64,000 nt of DNA from Oceanimonas baumannii (GCF_002245495.1 NZ_NQJF01000009.1:124001-188000), one strand, 5' to 3'. Shown: positions 8,127 through 19,097, counted from the stretch's first letter. Notes: generated from the letters alone by a model not told the origin. A program made the numbers and translations.

Positions 8127-8687
8127 TTATTCGGCTTTCGGTGTTTGAGTGCACTGCGTCAGCAACCGCACAAAAAAGTCACTGCCCTTGCGCCGGGCAA
8201 AGTGAATGTTACGCTCGGGAATGGACTCAGGATCATCATAGTCAGCCAGTGCCGTTTCAATGCTGGCTTCACGAATCAGGTGCAGAGTGGGATAGGGCGA
8301 TCGATTGGTGTAGTTGGCGGCGTCGTTCTGGAGTTCTCCATCAAAACAGTAGTCGGGGTGAAAGCTGGCCAGCTGATACTTACCTTCAAAACCCTGCTCA
8401 AACAGCAGCTCATCAGCCAGATCTACCAGGTCAAGATAGGCATAAAAGCCCTCAAAGCCCCGAGGCAGGATAACCAGAGTGGTTTCTACTTCCGGCTGTT
8501 CGTCCAGCAACCCGCATTCAGCCAGCAGCGCCTGCAACACCACTTTCGGCTTGTGTTCTTCCACCACCACATAGCGAATGCTGGCCCGTTCCACCTCTCG
8601 CCGGGCAAAAGGGCAAAGGTTGTATTTCATGATCACCTTTTTCACCCAGTTGGCGGTGTGCTCAATATACTGCTGTTGTTCCGGCAT
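8127..8687 (-). CDS. DUF1415-family protein
   Basis: The 186-residue soluble protein has the conserved family features NLCPFARRE near the N-terminus, FHPDYCFDG, and NRSPYPTLHLIRE. These match the DUF1415 family, widespread in proteobacteria and of unknown function. The ATG at 8687 has AGGGA nine bases upstream; the open frame continues further upstream but without a ribosome site and into the neighbouring gene. The DUF1294 gene is upstream on the same strand, about 86 bases away. Confidence 0.85.
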   Translation of the reverse strand: MPEQQQYIEHTANWVKKVIMKYNLCPFARREVERASIRYVVVEEHKPKVVLQALLAECGLLDEQPEVETTLVILPRGFEGFYAYLDLVDLADELLFEQGFEGKYQLASFHPDYCFDGELQNDAANYTNRSPYPTLHLIREASIETALADYDDPESIPERNIHFARRKGSDFFVRLLTQCTQTPKAE

Positions 8688-8773
8688 GGCTTGTTTCCCT
8701 GTTGGCTGTGTTTCATCGACGCATAACACCAAACCACCATAATACCCGATGCCACTGCCTTCACGGTTATCTA

Positions 8774-9058
8774 TCATTCCCAGCGCGCCCACCACAGCGC
8801 AACTGGCAACAGCAGGTTAAGCAATGCCGTCAGCCAGAAGATCACTCGAAACGAGGCCTTGCGCGTTTTATGGCGCAGCCAACATTGCCCAAGCCAGGCA
8901 CCGGGCCAACCGCCCAGCAATGCCAGCATATGCAGAGTGCGCTCGGGCACCCGCCAGTTACCGTGAATAGCGGCGCGCTTGTCCCACCAGTACACTCCAA
9001 ACGTGAGCAGACTGAGCACCAGGTACCACAGCGCCAGCCCGGCATAGACCCGAATCAT
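8774..9058 (-). CDS. DUF1294-family small membrane protein
   Basis: A 94-residue protein with about three membrane helices and the family pattern YWWDKRAA, LALLGGWPGAWLGQ, and RHKTRKASFR. DUF1294 proteins have no established role. The ATG at 9058 has a strong GGGAG six bases upstream. It is divergent from the TetR gene at 9160. Confidence 0.85.
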   Translation of the reverse strand: MIRVYAGLALWYLVLSLLTFGVYWWDKRAAIHGNWRVPERTLHMLALLGGWPGAWLGQCWLRHKTRKASFRVIFWLTALLNLLLPVALWWARWE

Positions 9059-9131
9059 GTATTTCTCCCGTTTCAACAGTCAGCGCCATATGTAACACAA
9101 TGTGACCGTTGGCAAGCAAGCCATTGCCTTT

Positions 9132-9150
9132 TTTAGACGACCAGTCTAAA
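9132..9150. promoter_or_regulatory. TetR operator 1 (before the acuR-like gene)
   Basis: Palindrome TTTAGACGACCAGTCTAAA ends ten bases before the TetR-family start codon. The identical 15-base core TAGACGACCAGTCTA recurs at 9811-9825 before the reductase gene. Two identical palindromes before regulator and target are strong evidence for autoregulation plus target control. Confidence 0.85.
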
Positions 9151-9159
9151 TTAATCACC

Positions 9160-9789
9160 ATGATCACCGATACCCCAAAACGCCGGGGCCGGCCGCCCCG
9201 TCAGCCCCGCGATAATCCCGACACACGCGACGCCCTGATTCGTTGCGGCGTGGCGATATTGACCGAGCAGGGCTTTGTGGCCACCGGCATCGACGGTGTG
9301 CTCAAGCAAGTGGGCGTGCCCAAGGGCTCCTTTTATCACTACTTCGACAGCAAGGAAGCCTTTGGCCAGGCGGTGATGGAACGTTACGCCGGCTATTTTT
9401 CCGCCAAGCTGGATCGCTGGCTGCTGGATGAGACGACCCCGCCGCTACAGCGCATTGAGCACTTTATGCAGGACGCAATGGCCGGCATGGCCCGCCATGC
9501 GTTCCGGCGCGGCTGCCTGGTGGGCAACCTCTGTCAGGAAGTTACCATTTTGCCCGCCAGCTACCGCGAGCTGCTGCAGGCCATTCTGCACAGCTGGGAG
9601 CAACGGCTGGCGGCTTGCCTGCAACAGGCAGCTGATCTCGGTGACATCGCCGCCGATGCCGACTGCAAACGCCTGGCCGAGCTGTTCTGGATTGGCTGGG
9701 AAGGCGCCGTGCAACGGGCCCGCATTGTACAGAGCGACGCCCCCATGGCGCTGTTCGGACAGGAGTTTCTGGCCCGGCTGCCCCGCTGA
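9160..9789 (+). CDS. acuR: TetR-family repressor, AcuR-like
   Basis: The 209-residue protein has an Arg-rich N-terminal arm (KRRGRPPRQPR), a TetR helix-turn-helix (about residues 25-70, with GIDGVLKQVGVPKGSFYHYFDSK) and a C-terminal ligand domain. The N-terminal region and the neighbouring AcuI-type reductase match acrylate-responsive AcuR regulators. The start is placed at ATG 9160 because the operator lies just upstream; a longer frame from 9109 would run across the operator. No strong Shine-Dalgarno sequence is seen. The ligand (acrylate or a related metabolite) is inferred from the family. Confidence 0.8.
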   Translation: MITDTPKRRGRPPRQPRDNPDTRDALIRCGVAILTEQGFVATGIDGVLKQVGVPKGSFYHYFDSKEAFGQAVMERYAGYFSAKLDRWLLDETTPPLQRIEHFMQDAMAGMARHAFRRGCLVGNLCQEVTILPASYRELLQAILHSWEQRLAACLQQAADLGDIAADADCKRLAELFWIGWEGAVQRARIVQSDAPMALFGQEFLARLPR

Positions 9790-9810
9790 GGCCTTTTTCA
9801 CGCTTATTTA

Positions 9811-9825
9811 TAGACGACCAGTCTA
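9811..9825. promoter_or_regulatory. TetR operator 2 (before acuI)
   Basis: TAGACGACCAGTCTA repeats exactly the core of operator 1. It lies 20 bases before the acuI start, just ahead of AAAGGAG, so bound repressor would block transcription or readthrough from acuR. Confidence 0.85.
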
Positions 9826-9845
9826 AATAAAAGGAGTACACGCTT

Positions 9846-10828
<983 letters not shown>

Positions 10829-10832
<4 letters not shown>

Positions 10833-12640
10833 TCCACCGCCGGCTGCTCATTCGCCTGCTTACGCTGCTGTTGTTGCAGCCGCCACAGCTGGGCGTAGAG
10901 GCCGTCTGCAGCAAGCAGTTGCTCGTGGCTGCCCTGCTCGGCAATGCGGCCGTCCTGCATCACCAGAATATGGTCGGCGTCGACAATGGTGGACAGCCGG
11001 TGTGCAATCACCAGGCTGCTCTGGCCCCGGGACACCTCGCGAATGGCGCGCAATATGCTGCGTTCGGAGCGGCTGTCGAGGGACGAGGTGGCCTCGTCGA
11101 ACACCAATATCGGCGGACGTTTCAAAATAGTGCGGGCAATGGCTACCCTCTGCTTTTCGCCGCCGCTGAGTTTGAGCCCGCGTTCCCCCACCAGGGTAGC
11201 ACTGCCCTCGGGCAGCCTGGCAATAAACTCATCGAGGTGGGCCAGGCGAATAGCCTCGTTCACCTCATCCTCGCTGGCGTCGATGCGGCCATAACAAATG
11301 TTGTCGTAAATGGAGGCGTTAAACAGCACCGTATCTTGCGGCACTATGCCGATGGCCCGACGCAGAGAAGCCTGGCTCACTTGCCGTATATCCTGGCCGT
11401 CGATCAAAATGGCCCCTTCATTCACCTCGTAAAACCGGAACAGCAGCTTGACCAAGGTGGACTTTCCCGAGCCGCTGGCCCCCACTACCGCCAGCTTTTG
11501 CCGGGGCCGCAGGGTAAAGCTGAGATCATGCAGTATTTGCCGGTCGGGCCGGTAGCCAAAACCCACATTGCGAAACTCTATTTCCCCCCGGCTCACCAAC
11601 AGCTCAGGGGCATTTTCCGCATCATTGATTTGCGGCTGGCGGCGCAGCAGCGCAAACATGCGCTCGATATTGGCCAGTGAGCCCTTCATCTCCCGGTAAA
11701 CAAAGCCGAGAAAATTGAGCGGCAGAAACAGCTGCATCATAAAGGCGTTGATCAGCACAAAGTCGCCCAGGGTCATGGTGCCCGCCACCACTTGCTGGCC
11801 GGCCAGCACCATCATGGCGGTCATGGCCGCGGCGATGATCAGCGCCTGGCCACCGTTGAGGGCAAACAGGCTGAGCCGGTTGTTACGCCGGGCCTGCTCC
11901 CACTCGGCCAGATCTTCGTCATAACGGCCCGCTTCGTACAGCTCGTTGTTGAAGTATTTCACCGTTTCAAAGTTGAGCAGGCTGTCCACCGCCCGGCTGT
12001 GGGTCTGGGAGTCGGCCTTGTTGGCGGCGCGCACATAGCGAGTGCGCCAGTCAGTGGCCACCACCGACCAGGCCACATACACCACCACGGCGCTCAGGGT
12101 GATCAGCGCAAACCACACCGAGTAGTTGATCAGCAGCAATGCCGTGACCAGACCGATCTCCAGCAGGGTGGGCACAATGTTGAACACCATAAACCGCAGC
12201 AAAAAGCCCACCCCGGTCACGCCCCGCTCAATGTCCCGCGACAGGCCGCCGGTGCTGCGGTTGAGGTGAAAGTCGAGCTCCAGCCGGTGCAGATGGTTAA
12301 ACACGCTCAGGCCAATGCGGCGCATGGCCCGCTCGGTCACCCGGCCAAACAGGGCATCGCGAATTTCACCAAACAGCACATTGGCAAAGCGCACCGTGCC
12401 GTAGGCCAGCAGCAGTCCCAGCGGCAGCGCCACCACCGTGCTGACGGCGGTGTCCATGCCATCGACAATATGCTTGAGAATAAAGGGCAGGCCCACGCTG
12501 GCCAGCTTGGCCGCCACCAAGCAGCACAACGCCAGGGCAATACGCCCCTTGTAGTCCAGCAGGTAGGGGATCAGGGTTTTCAGGGTGCGGATATTGATGG
12601 TGGCGTCATCCATATCCGGGTGGTAGGAGCCTCGGCGCAT
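10829..12640 (-). CDS. ABC exporter, Atm1/heavy-metal-tolerance type
   Basis: This 603-residue half-transporter has a membrane domain of about six helices (residues about 30-330) and a C-terminal ATPase with Walker A GASGSGKST, signature LSGGEKQR and Walker B ILVFDEATSS, then the AHRLSTI switch. Sequence features such as TERAMRRIGLSVFNHLHRL and NFETVKYFNNE are typical of the Atm1/HmtA group, which export glutathione-linked metal or sulphur compounds. The first ATG (12640) has GAGTGA upstream; an internal ATG at 12613 is a possible alternative. It stands alone and ends against acuI. The bases 12641-12894 beyond it hold no gene I can support. Confidence 0.87.
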
Positions 12641-12894
12641 GGGTCACTCTTTTACGTGAAGAATACTGATGATCATACCCCGCTTTGGCGGAGCGGGCAG
12701 CCGGACGCATAGCAAACTTCAGAACATATACAGCTCGGTAAAACCGTCACAGGTTAGAAAGAAATACATAAATATTTCTGATAAATCTGCCAGCCTTTCC
12801 ATAAGCATTATTACTACTTCCATTACAAAGCTGATTACTCCATCCCCCCTCCCTGCTGATAAGTTATCGTCATCGTAAATAAACGGAGACGACT

Positions 12895-14070
12895 ATGTCT
12901 TTGCTAGAAGTACTGAATGAATGGCAAGACGATGCTCAGACCATTCGGCGTCACATCCATCGTCACCCAGAGTTGGGTTTTGAGGAAAAAGCCACACAGG
13001 CACTAGTCGTAAAGTTGCTTACTACTTACGGTGTCGATGAGATCTGTACTGAATTTGCAGAAACCGGTGTAGTCGCGGTGATCCATGGCAATCAGGGCCT
13101 AGGACAACGTATCGGACTGCGTGCGGATATGGATGCCTTGCCCATTGACGAAGAGAACACATTTGAACATCGCTCAGGTTGTGCCGGAAAGATGCATGCT
13201 TGCGGCCATGACGGACATACCACCATGCTGCTAATGGCGGCCCGTTACCTGGCCCTGCACCGGGACTTCAAAGGCAGCGCCGTGCTTTTCTTTCAGCCAG
13301 CAGAAGAGGGAGTGGGTGGAGCCGAAAGGATGATCTCAGAAGGAGTGCTGGAACGCTATCCTATAGACTCCTGTTTTGCGCTACACAACCTTCCTGGTAT
13401 CCCGGCAGGCCAGTTCGCTTTCCGGGAGGGTCCCATCATGGCCAGCTCAGATCGGTTGTTCATCACCGTACGCGGAAAAAGTGGTCATGCTGGCATGCCA
13501 CAAGTAAGCCGGGATCCACTACTGGTTGCCACACATATCTACCAAGGCATTCAGGGACTGGTCAGCCGCACCTTCAGTCCACTGGAGCCAGTCGTCATTT
13601 CGGTCACCCAGATCCATGGCGGCGAGACTACTAATGCCATTGCCGACGAAGCCTACCTCAGCGGTACCTTCCGTACTTTGAATCAAAACACCCGGGACAA
13701 TATTACTCAGCGTCTAGAAACACTGGTGCCCAACCTGGCCCGCGCCTTTGAGATGGATGCAGAGTTTCACCTGGGCCCTGTAACTCACCCACCTACCGTC
13801 AATACCCCGGATGAAACCGCACAGGCGGTGCATGCTGCCAGCACGGTAGTAGGTGCCGAAAAAGTGAAGGCCAACACCCAGCCACTCATGGGCAGTGAGG
13901 ATTTTGCCTATTTTTTAGATAAGGTGCCAGGCTGTTACGGTTTTATCGGAAATGGAGACCATGAACCCGGATGCAGCCTTGGCCTGCATAACAAAAAATA
14001 CGATTTCAACGATACCATCATACCCACAGGAGCGGCCTATTTCGTGACCCTGGTGCAACAGCTGGGTTGA
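12895..14070 (+). CDS. M20-family amidohydrolase (hippurate hydrolase-like)
   Basis: The 391-residue enzyme has all metal-site motifs of the M20D amidohydrolases: HRHPELGFEE, RADMDALPI, MHACGHDGHTTMLL, FFQPAEEGVGGAERM, ALHNLPG and a C-terminal LHNKKYDFND. Relatives split N-acyl amino acids such as hippurate, indole-acetyl amino acids or aminobenzoyl-glutamate. CGGAG precedes the start. An AbgT-type transporter follows after 58 bases, so uptake and hydrolysis of one amide compound is likely. The block is AT-richer than its neighbours (28 G/C of 60 in 12901-12960, versus 39 of 60 in 10201-10260), suggesting transfer. The substrate is unknown. Confidence 0.88.
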   Translation: MSLLEVLNEWQDDAQTIRRHIHRHPELGFEEKATQALVVKLLTTYGVDEICTEFAETGVVAVIHGNQGLGQRIGLRADMDALPIDEENTFEHRSGCAGKMHACGHDGHTTMLLMAARYLALHRDFKGSAVLFFQPAEEGVGGAERMISEGVLERYPIDSCFALHNLPGIPAGQFAFREGPIMASSDRLFITVRGKSGHAGMPQVSRDPLLVATHIYQGIQGLVSRTFSPLEPVVISVTQIHGGETTNAIADEAYLSGTFRTLNQNTRDNITQRLETLVPNLARAFEMDAEFHLGPVTHPPTVNTPDETAQAVHAASTVVGAEKVKANTQPLMGSEDFAYFLDKVPGCYGFIGNGDHEPGCSLGLHNKKYDFNDTIIPTGAAYFVTLVQQLG

Positions 14071-14128
14071 TTTTCTAGCAGGCCTCATTTGAAGGCAACT
14101 TTGCTTAACAAGAGAAAGGACTCTGTTT

Positions 14129-15640
14129 ATGTCATCCATGTATTCAAGGACAACCGCCCATCCCAGCAACCTGATCCAGCGCATAGAGCGCATTGGTGAC
14201 AAACTCCCCCACCCCTTCTATCTGTTCATCTACCTGTGTGCCGTCATCATGGTACTGTCGGCGCTCGTAGCTGCAGCCGGTAGTAGTGTCACACACCCGG
14301 GTAACGGCAGTGAAGTAGCTGTGCGCAGCCTGCTGAGCGGGGAAGGTCTGGTATATATTCTCTCTTCCACCGTCGACAATTTCATATCCTTCAAGCCCCT
14401 CGGCCTGGTTCTGTGCATGATGCTGGCTGTTGGGCTCATGCAGGAAGTCGGTTTAGCCGATGCAGCCATCAAGGCCTCACTGCTAAATGCACCGCGACAA
14501 TTCGTCACCGGCACCATTTTTTTGGTGGGCATCATTGGCAACCTTGCATCCGACGCCGCCTTTATTCTGGTCCCTCCTCTCGCCGGTATCGTGTTTGCCG
14601 CCACCAACCGAAACCCCATCGTCGGTATTGCAGCGGGCTTTGTCGCTGTTGCAGCCGGTTTTACAGCCAATATTTTTATTGCCGGAACTGACGTGTTGCT
14701 GTCAGGTATCACGACCGAAGCCGCGGCCATAGTCCGGGAAACAGAAGTGTCGCCTGCAGCCAACTGGTATTTCATGCTGATATCAGTCCCCTTGCTGGTA
14801 GTCGTGAGCACCCTTATCACTGATAAGTATATTGAGCCCCGTTTTTCTTCCCTGCACAGTCGGGAAGGGGTCAGTATCGGGCAAGACTATGGTGTTTCTG
14901 CCAAAGATAAAGTGGCTCTTAAATGGACACTGGCTGCAGCTGCAACCTATCTGGGGATCTTCCTGCTGATACTGCTACCAACCGACTCACCATTACGCAA
15001 CGCCGAGGGCGGGCTGGTACCCTCACCTTTTTTGAGTGGCATCATTCCGGTCATCATGGGATTTTTCATATTCTGCGCAGTTGTATTTGGAACCAAATCA
15101 GGTGCGATTCAACGAGCCGACGACGTCCCGAGGTTAATGGCCAAGTCATTAAAAACTGTAGGTAGCTATATAGTCCTAGTGTTCGTCATTGCCCAGTTCA
15201 TAGCCTGGTTCAACTGGTCCAATTTAGCCATATTCATTGCGGTAAACGGCGCAGAGTGGCTGTCTGATCTGCCACTGCCCAATCTGGTTATGCTGGCACT
15301 GTTTATGGTACTGGCAGGTGCGATGAACCTCATTGTCTTCAGCGGCTCGGCGCAGTGGGCCATCATGGCTCCTGTATTTATTCCACTGTTCATGCTGCTA
15401 GGGGTAGATCCGGCGAATACCCAGATGGCATATCGTATCGCCGATACAACCACCAACATTATTTCTCCGACGAACCCCTACATTCCCATGGTTCTGGCGC
15501 TGATTGCCCGTTACAACCCCGAGGTACGCTTTGGGACTTTTTTGGCAATGATGCTGCCTTATGCCCTGATACTGTTCAGTGCCTGGGGAGCCAGCTTCCT
15601 GCTCTACTTCCTTCTGGGTCTTCCGGTCGGCCCCATGTGA
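14129..15640 (+). CDS. abgT: AbgT-family transporter
   Basis: The 503-residue protein has about twelve hydrophobic segments and AbgT-family signatures: RIGDKLPHPFYLFIYL at the N-terminus, GNLASDAAFILVPPLAG, FTANIFIAGTDVLLSG and NIISPTNPYIPMVLA near the end. AbgT of E. coli imports p-aminobenzoyl-glutamate; other members export sulfonamides. Pairing with an M20 hydrolase favours import of an amide. AAAGGA precedes the start. The LysR gene converges with it directly (stop codons one base apart). Confidence 0.88.
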   Translation: MSSMYSRTTAHPSNLIQRIERIGDKLPHPFYLFIYLCAVIMVLSALVAAAGSSVTHPGNGSEVAVRSLLSGEGLVYILSSTVDNFISFKPLGLVLCMMLAVGLMQEVGLADAAIKASLLNAPRQFVTGTIFLVGIIGNLASDAAFILVPPLAGIVFAATNRNPIVGIAAGFVAVAAGFTANIFIAGTDVLLSGITTEAAAIVRETEVSPAANWYFMLISVPLLVVVSTLITDKYIEPRFSSLHSREGVSIGQDYGVSAKDKVALKWTLAAAATYLGIFLLILLPTDSPLRNAEGGLVPSPFLSGIIPVIMGFFIFCAVVFGTKSGAIQRADDVPRLMAKSLKTVGSYIVLVFVIAQFIAWFNWSNLAIFIAVNGAEWLSDLPLPNLVMLALFMVLAGAMNLIVFSGSAQWAIMAPVFIPLFMLLGVDPANTQMAYRIADTTTNIISPTNPYIPMVLALIARYNPEVRFGTFLAMMLPYALILFSAWGASFLLYFLLGLPVGPM

Positions 15641-16582
15641 TTACCCCGCTGCTCCCGGTTTACCCGGGAGCAGCACTTTCCCTGTACTCACCGCTTGCCA
15701 GTCCGCCACCTGCTCCTGTATCCGCATGCAAAACTCATCAATCAGTGGGCGTCTGGCATCTTTACGCAGTAACAACCCAACCTGACGATACTGATAGGGT
15801 GCACGAATGGGGATAAACCGGATACCAGGCGTATTGTCGAGAGCAGAGATGGTAGAAGACAATATGGCAGAGCCCAACCCGCTGGAGATCATACCTATTA
15901 AAGTAGCAGTATGTGAGGCATTGAATTCCGGGTCATAACTGAGCCCAATACGATGAAATGCTTCATCAGCCAAGATTCGCAGACTGTTGCCCTGACTTAC
16001 CCCAATACCGGCATGTTCATAAGCTTGTTCCCAGCTGACGCTGTCAAAAACAGCCAAGAGATGATCTTCCCGGCAAGCCAAACAGAGGTAGTCTTGGAAT
16101 AAAGGGATAAAGTCTAGGTCGGCATGATAACTGGGAGTGCTAATGCCTACATCGGCGCGCCCTTCCAGTACTGAACTGGTAATATCATTTATACGCTCTT
16201 CAATGAGGCGGAAAGTGAAATCCTGATGATCCTGCTTCATTCGGTTCAATGCTTTGGGTGCCAGAGAAGCGGATAAAGTGTAGAGAGAAGACACTACCAG
16301 AGATTTGTGAAAGCCATGGCGACGATTCCGGTTATCCCGCAACAGCTTGTCCAGCCGGTTAACAATGACTCTAGCTTCTCGATAAAGCGCTTCCCCAGCC
16401 GGGGTCAGGCCGAGTTCCCGCCCTTCTCGCAATACTAATGCCGCATCAAGTTGCAACTCCAGCCGTTTCAGCATCTGACTAAGGGCTGACTGGGTCAGGT
16501 GGATCCGCTCAGCGGCTCGGGTAATATTCCGCTCTTCCACTAGGACAAGAAAAGCCCTGAGCTGGCGATAGCTGATATCCAT
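15641..16582 (-). CDS. LysR-family transcriptional regulator
   Basis: A 313-residue LysR protein with the N-terminal helix-turn-helix (ISYRQLRAFLVLVEERNITRA, HLTQSALSQMLKRLE) and a C-terminal substrate-binding-like effector domain. It lies tail-to-tail with the AbgT transporter. In E. coli the similar abgR gene is divergent from abgABT; here it is convergent. It probably controls the M20-AbgT pair, but I could not pick out a convincing T-N11-A box. The coding sequence shares the lower G+C of the block. Confidence 0.85.
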   Translation of the reverse strand: MDISYRQLRAFLVLVEERNITRAAERIHLTQSALSQMLKRLELQLDAALVLREGRELGLTPAGEALYREARVIVNRLDKLLRDNRNRRHGFHKSLVVSSLYTLSASLAPKALNRMKQDHQDFTFRLIEERINDITSSVLEGRADVGISTPSYHADLDFIPLFQDYLCLACREDHLLAVFDSVSWEQAYEHAGIGVSQGNSLRILADEAFHRIGLSYDPEFNASHTATLIGMISSGLGSAILSSTISALDNTPGIRFIPIRAPYQYRQVGLLLRKDARRPLIDEFCMRIQEQVADWQAVSTGKVLLPGKPGAAG

Positions 16583-16748
16583 GCAATGACGCTCCTGGAT
16601 GAGAAAGTTTTACTATATCACCAGAGAATAAACAGTATCGTAAGCCTGCCAACATCGACCTGGTCAACAAACGACATGTATGAGCGTGACGTTTTGACGT
16701 TTCCCCCCCCTGCGATAAGCTGACATTTTCATATTCAGGAAAGAAACA

Positions 16749-17711
16749 ATGGAACAGCTACCACAACAGTGCATTTATCGCCTGCAGCTCAGCAGTAAAG
16801 GCGGGCTGCAGCCATTGGAAAGCCAGACCGCGACCTCCACGGAGCCGGTGTGGCTGCACCTGGATTATGAGCAGCCCGAGGCTGCTGACTGGTTACGCAG
16901 CACAGATCTGGTCAGCGAAGCCGCCCGCGAGGCGCTGCTGGGCCAGAGCAGCCGGCCCAAGCTGGTACGCCAGGGTGACAACCTGCTGCTGACCCTGCGA
17001 GGCATCAACCACAACCAGGGCGACAGCCCGGAAGAAATGGTGGCGCTGCGCATTTACATCACCCCTTCGCTGATTATCAGCAGCCGGCACCGGCCGCTGC
17101 TGTCGGAAAAGGACGTGTATGAGCAGCTGGCTAACAGTAATGAGCCGGTAACACTGGGGGACTGGCTGGTGGAGATGTGTGATGCCCTTACCGACCGGGT
17201 CGGCGAGTTTGCAGAAAGCCTGCACGACCGCATACTCGGCCTGGAAGAATGCATTATGGACAGGGACATTCCCGGGCATGGCTTGCTGGGCCATATACGC
17301 AAGCAGTTAATTCTGGTCCGCCGCTACCTTTCTCCCCAGCTCGATCTGGTAGCGCGCCTGGCCAGCGAGAAGATTGGCTGGCTTAACGACGACGATCGCC
17401 GCCGCCTGCTCGACATTGCCGACCGGTTGCGCCGCTGGCTGGACGACCTCGACGCCGGCGTGGCCCGCACCGCCGTGCTGGCGGACGAAGTGAATAACAT
17501 GATGACCGAAGCCACCAACCAGCGTGCCTATCAGATGTCGATCATGGCGCTGCTGTTTCTGCCCGCCAGCTTTCTTACCGGCCTGTTTGGCATCAACCTG
17601 GGCGGCATGCCCGGGGCCGACAACCCCGCCGCTTTCTGGATATTCTGCCTGGGCCTGCTGGCCCTGGGCGGCGGCCTGGGGTTCTGGCTCCACCGCAACC
17701 GCTGGTGGTAA
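16749..17711 (+). CDS. zntB: Zinc transporter ZntB (CorA family)
   Basis: The 320-residue protein has a long acidic cytoplasmic N-terminal part and two C-terminal membrane helices separated by the signature GINLGGMPG, where CorA has the GMN motif. That length and the GxN loop are typical of ZntB, which moves zinc across the inner membrane. AGGAAAG precedes ATG. The gene converges with the fused ABC ATPase gene six bases away. No zinc-responsive operator was recognised upstream. Confidence 0.9.
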   Translation: MEQLPQQCIYRLQLSSKGGLQPLESQTATSTEPVWLHLDYEQPEAADWLRSTDLVSEAAREALLGQSSRPKLVRQGDNLLLTLRGINHNQGDSPEEMVALRIYITPSLIISSRHRPLLSEKDVYEQLANSNEPVTLGDWLVEMCDALTDRVGEFAESLHDRILGLEECIMDRDIPGHGLLGHIRKQLILVRRYLSPQLDLVARLASEKIGWLNDDDRRRLLDIADRLRRWLDDLDAGVARTAVLADEVNNMMTEATNQRAYQMSIMALLFLPASFLTGLFGINLGGMPGADNPAAFWIFCLGLLALGGGLGFWLHRNRWW

Positions 17712-17717
17712 CTGCTG

Positions 17718-19097
17718 CTACCCCAGGGTCAGTACCCGATCTGCTACTTTATTTACCAGCGCCGCCTCGTGGCTTACCAGCAGCAGGGCACAGCCCCGCT
17801 CCCGGGCCAGGCTGGTGAGCAGCCGAATGGTCTGCTGCTGGGTCACCAGATCCAGCCGCGAGGTGGGCTCGTCGGCAAACAGCAGCACCGGATCCAGCAG
17901 CAGGATGCGCAATATCGCCAGCCGTTGCAGCTCGCCCCCCGACACTTCCCGGGGGGAGCGCGCCAGCAAATCGGGAGCAAGCCCCAGCCGGGGCAACAGC
18001 CGCTCCACTTCGGCCCAGTCCTTACGATGCAGTTTCACCACATCCCGCAGACTCTGACCCAGACTGCACCAGGGCGCAAAGGCGGCGGGTGGATCCTGAT
18101 AAAGCTTCTGGTAGCGGGTTCGGGCCAGCTCCGGATCGCGCCATACCGAGCCGGCATCCGGCTCCAGCACCCCCAGGCAGATACTGCCCAGCGTGCTTTT
18201 GCCGCAGCCGCTGGGGCCCGCTACCCCCATGACTTCACCGGCACTCAGCTCAAAGGAAAGTTCACTGAACAGGCTACGGCCGCCCCGGGCCTTGGCCAGG
18301 CCATCCACCTTCAGCACGGTGTCGCCCCGGTGCAGCGGTGCCAGTGCCGGCCAGGCATCCGGTTCGGCCGCCAGCAAGGCCCGGCCATAGTCGCTGACGG
18401 GTGCCCGCAACACCTGTTCCGCCGGGCCGGACTCCTGCACTTCGCCATTGCGCACTATCATCACCTCGCCGCCCAGCTGGCGGGCCACGGCAATGTCGTG
18501 TGTAATGGTCAGCAGTCCGCCACCCGCCGCCGCCACCTGTCGGAGCAAGCCGGTTACCTGATCCCGGCTGCCCGCATCCAGGCCTTTGGTGGGCTCGTCA
18601 GCAATCACAATGTCGGCACCGCCGGTGCTGGCGGCGGCAAAGGCCAGCCGCTGCATCATACCCCCCGAGAGCTGGCCGGGCAGCCGGTGCAGAGCCTGAC
18701 CCAGGCCGAGCCGGGTCAGGTCTTGTATGGCCCGCTCCCGGGCCCGGTCACGGTCGTTCCCCGCCACATAGCGATAACCCTCGGCCACCTGCTCCACCGC
18801 TGGCATGGTCGGATCCAGCGCCAGCCAGGGCTCCTGGGGTAACATGGCAAGCTCGCGCCCCCACCGTTTTCTGCGGGCGGCGGCAGGCAAACCGCTGAGT
18901 TCTTCACCCCGCAGCCAGATCTGCCCCCGGGCCTGCAATCCGGCCGGCAGGTTGCCCATAATGGCCTGGGCGATCAGACTCTTGCCGGAGCCGGTTTCCC
19001 CCAGCAGGGTCAGCGGCTGTCCGGCCATCAGGGTAAATGACAACGGCCGAACAATACCGGGCACCGCCAGTTGTTCTACTTTAAGCAGTTCGGTCAT
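17718..19097 (-). CDS. Fused double ATPase of a peptide/nickel-type ABC importer
   Basis: The 459-residue protein holds two complete ATPase domains in one chain. N-terminal half: Walker A GETGSGKS, signature LSGGMMQR, Walker B IVIADEPTKGLD. C-terminal half: Walker A GPSGCGKST, signature VSGGELQR, Walker B LLFADEPTSRLD. In Dpp/Opp/Nik systems these are normally two proteins (DppD and DppF, or NikD and NikE). Each half is short, with reduced C-terminal extensions. ATG overlaps the preceding permease stop by four bases. It is the last of four genes behind a Fur-like box. Confidence 0.9.
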   Translation of the reverse strand: MTELLKVEQLAVPGIVRPLSFTLMAGQPLTLLGETGSGKSLIAQAIMGNLPAGLQARGQIWLRGEELSGLPAAARRKRWGRELAMLPQEPWLALDPTMPAVEQVAEGYRYVAGNDRDRARERAIQDLTRLGLGQALHRLPGQLSGGMMQRLAFAAASTGGADIVIADEPTKGLDAGSRDQVTGLLRQVAAAGGGLLTITHDIAVARQLGGEVMIVRNGEVQESGPAEQVLRAPVSDYGRALLAAEPDAWPALAPLHRGDTVLKVDGLAKARGGRSLFSELSFELSAGEVMGVAGPSGCGKSTLGSICLGVLEPDAGSVWRDPELARTRYQKLYQDPPAAFAPWCSLGQSLRDVVKLHRKDWAEVERLLPRLGLAPDLLARSPREVSGGELQRLAILRILLLDPVLLFADEPTSRLDLVTQQQTIRLLTSLARERGCALLLVSHEAALVNKVADRVLTLG

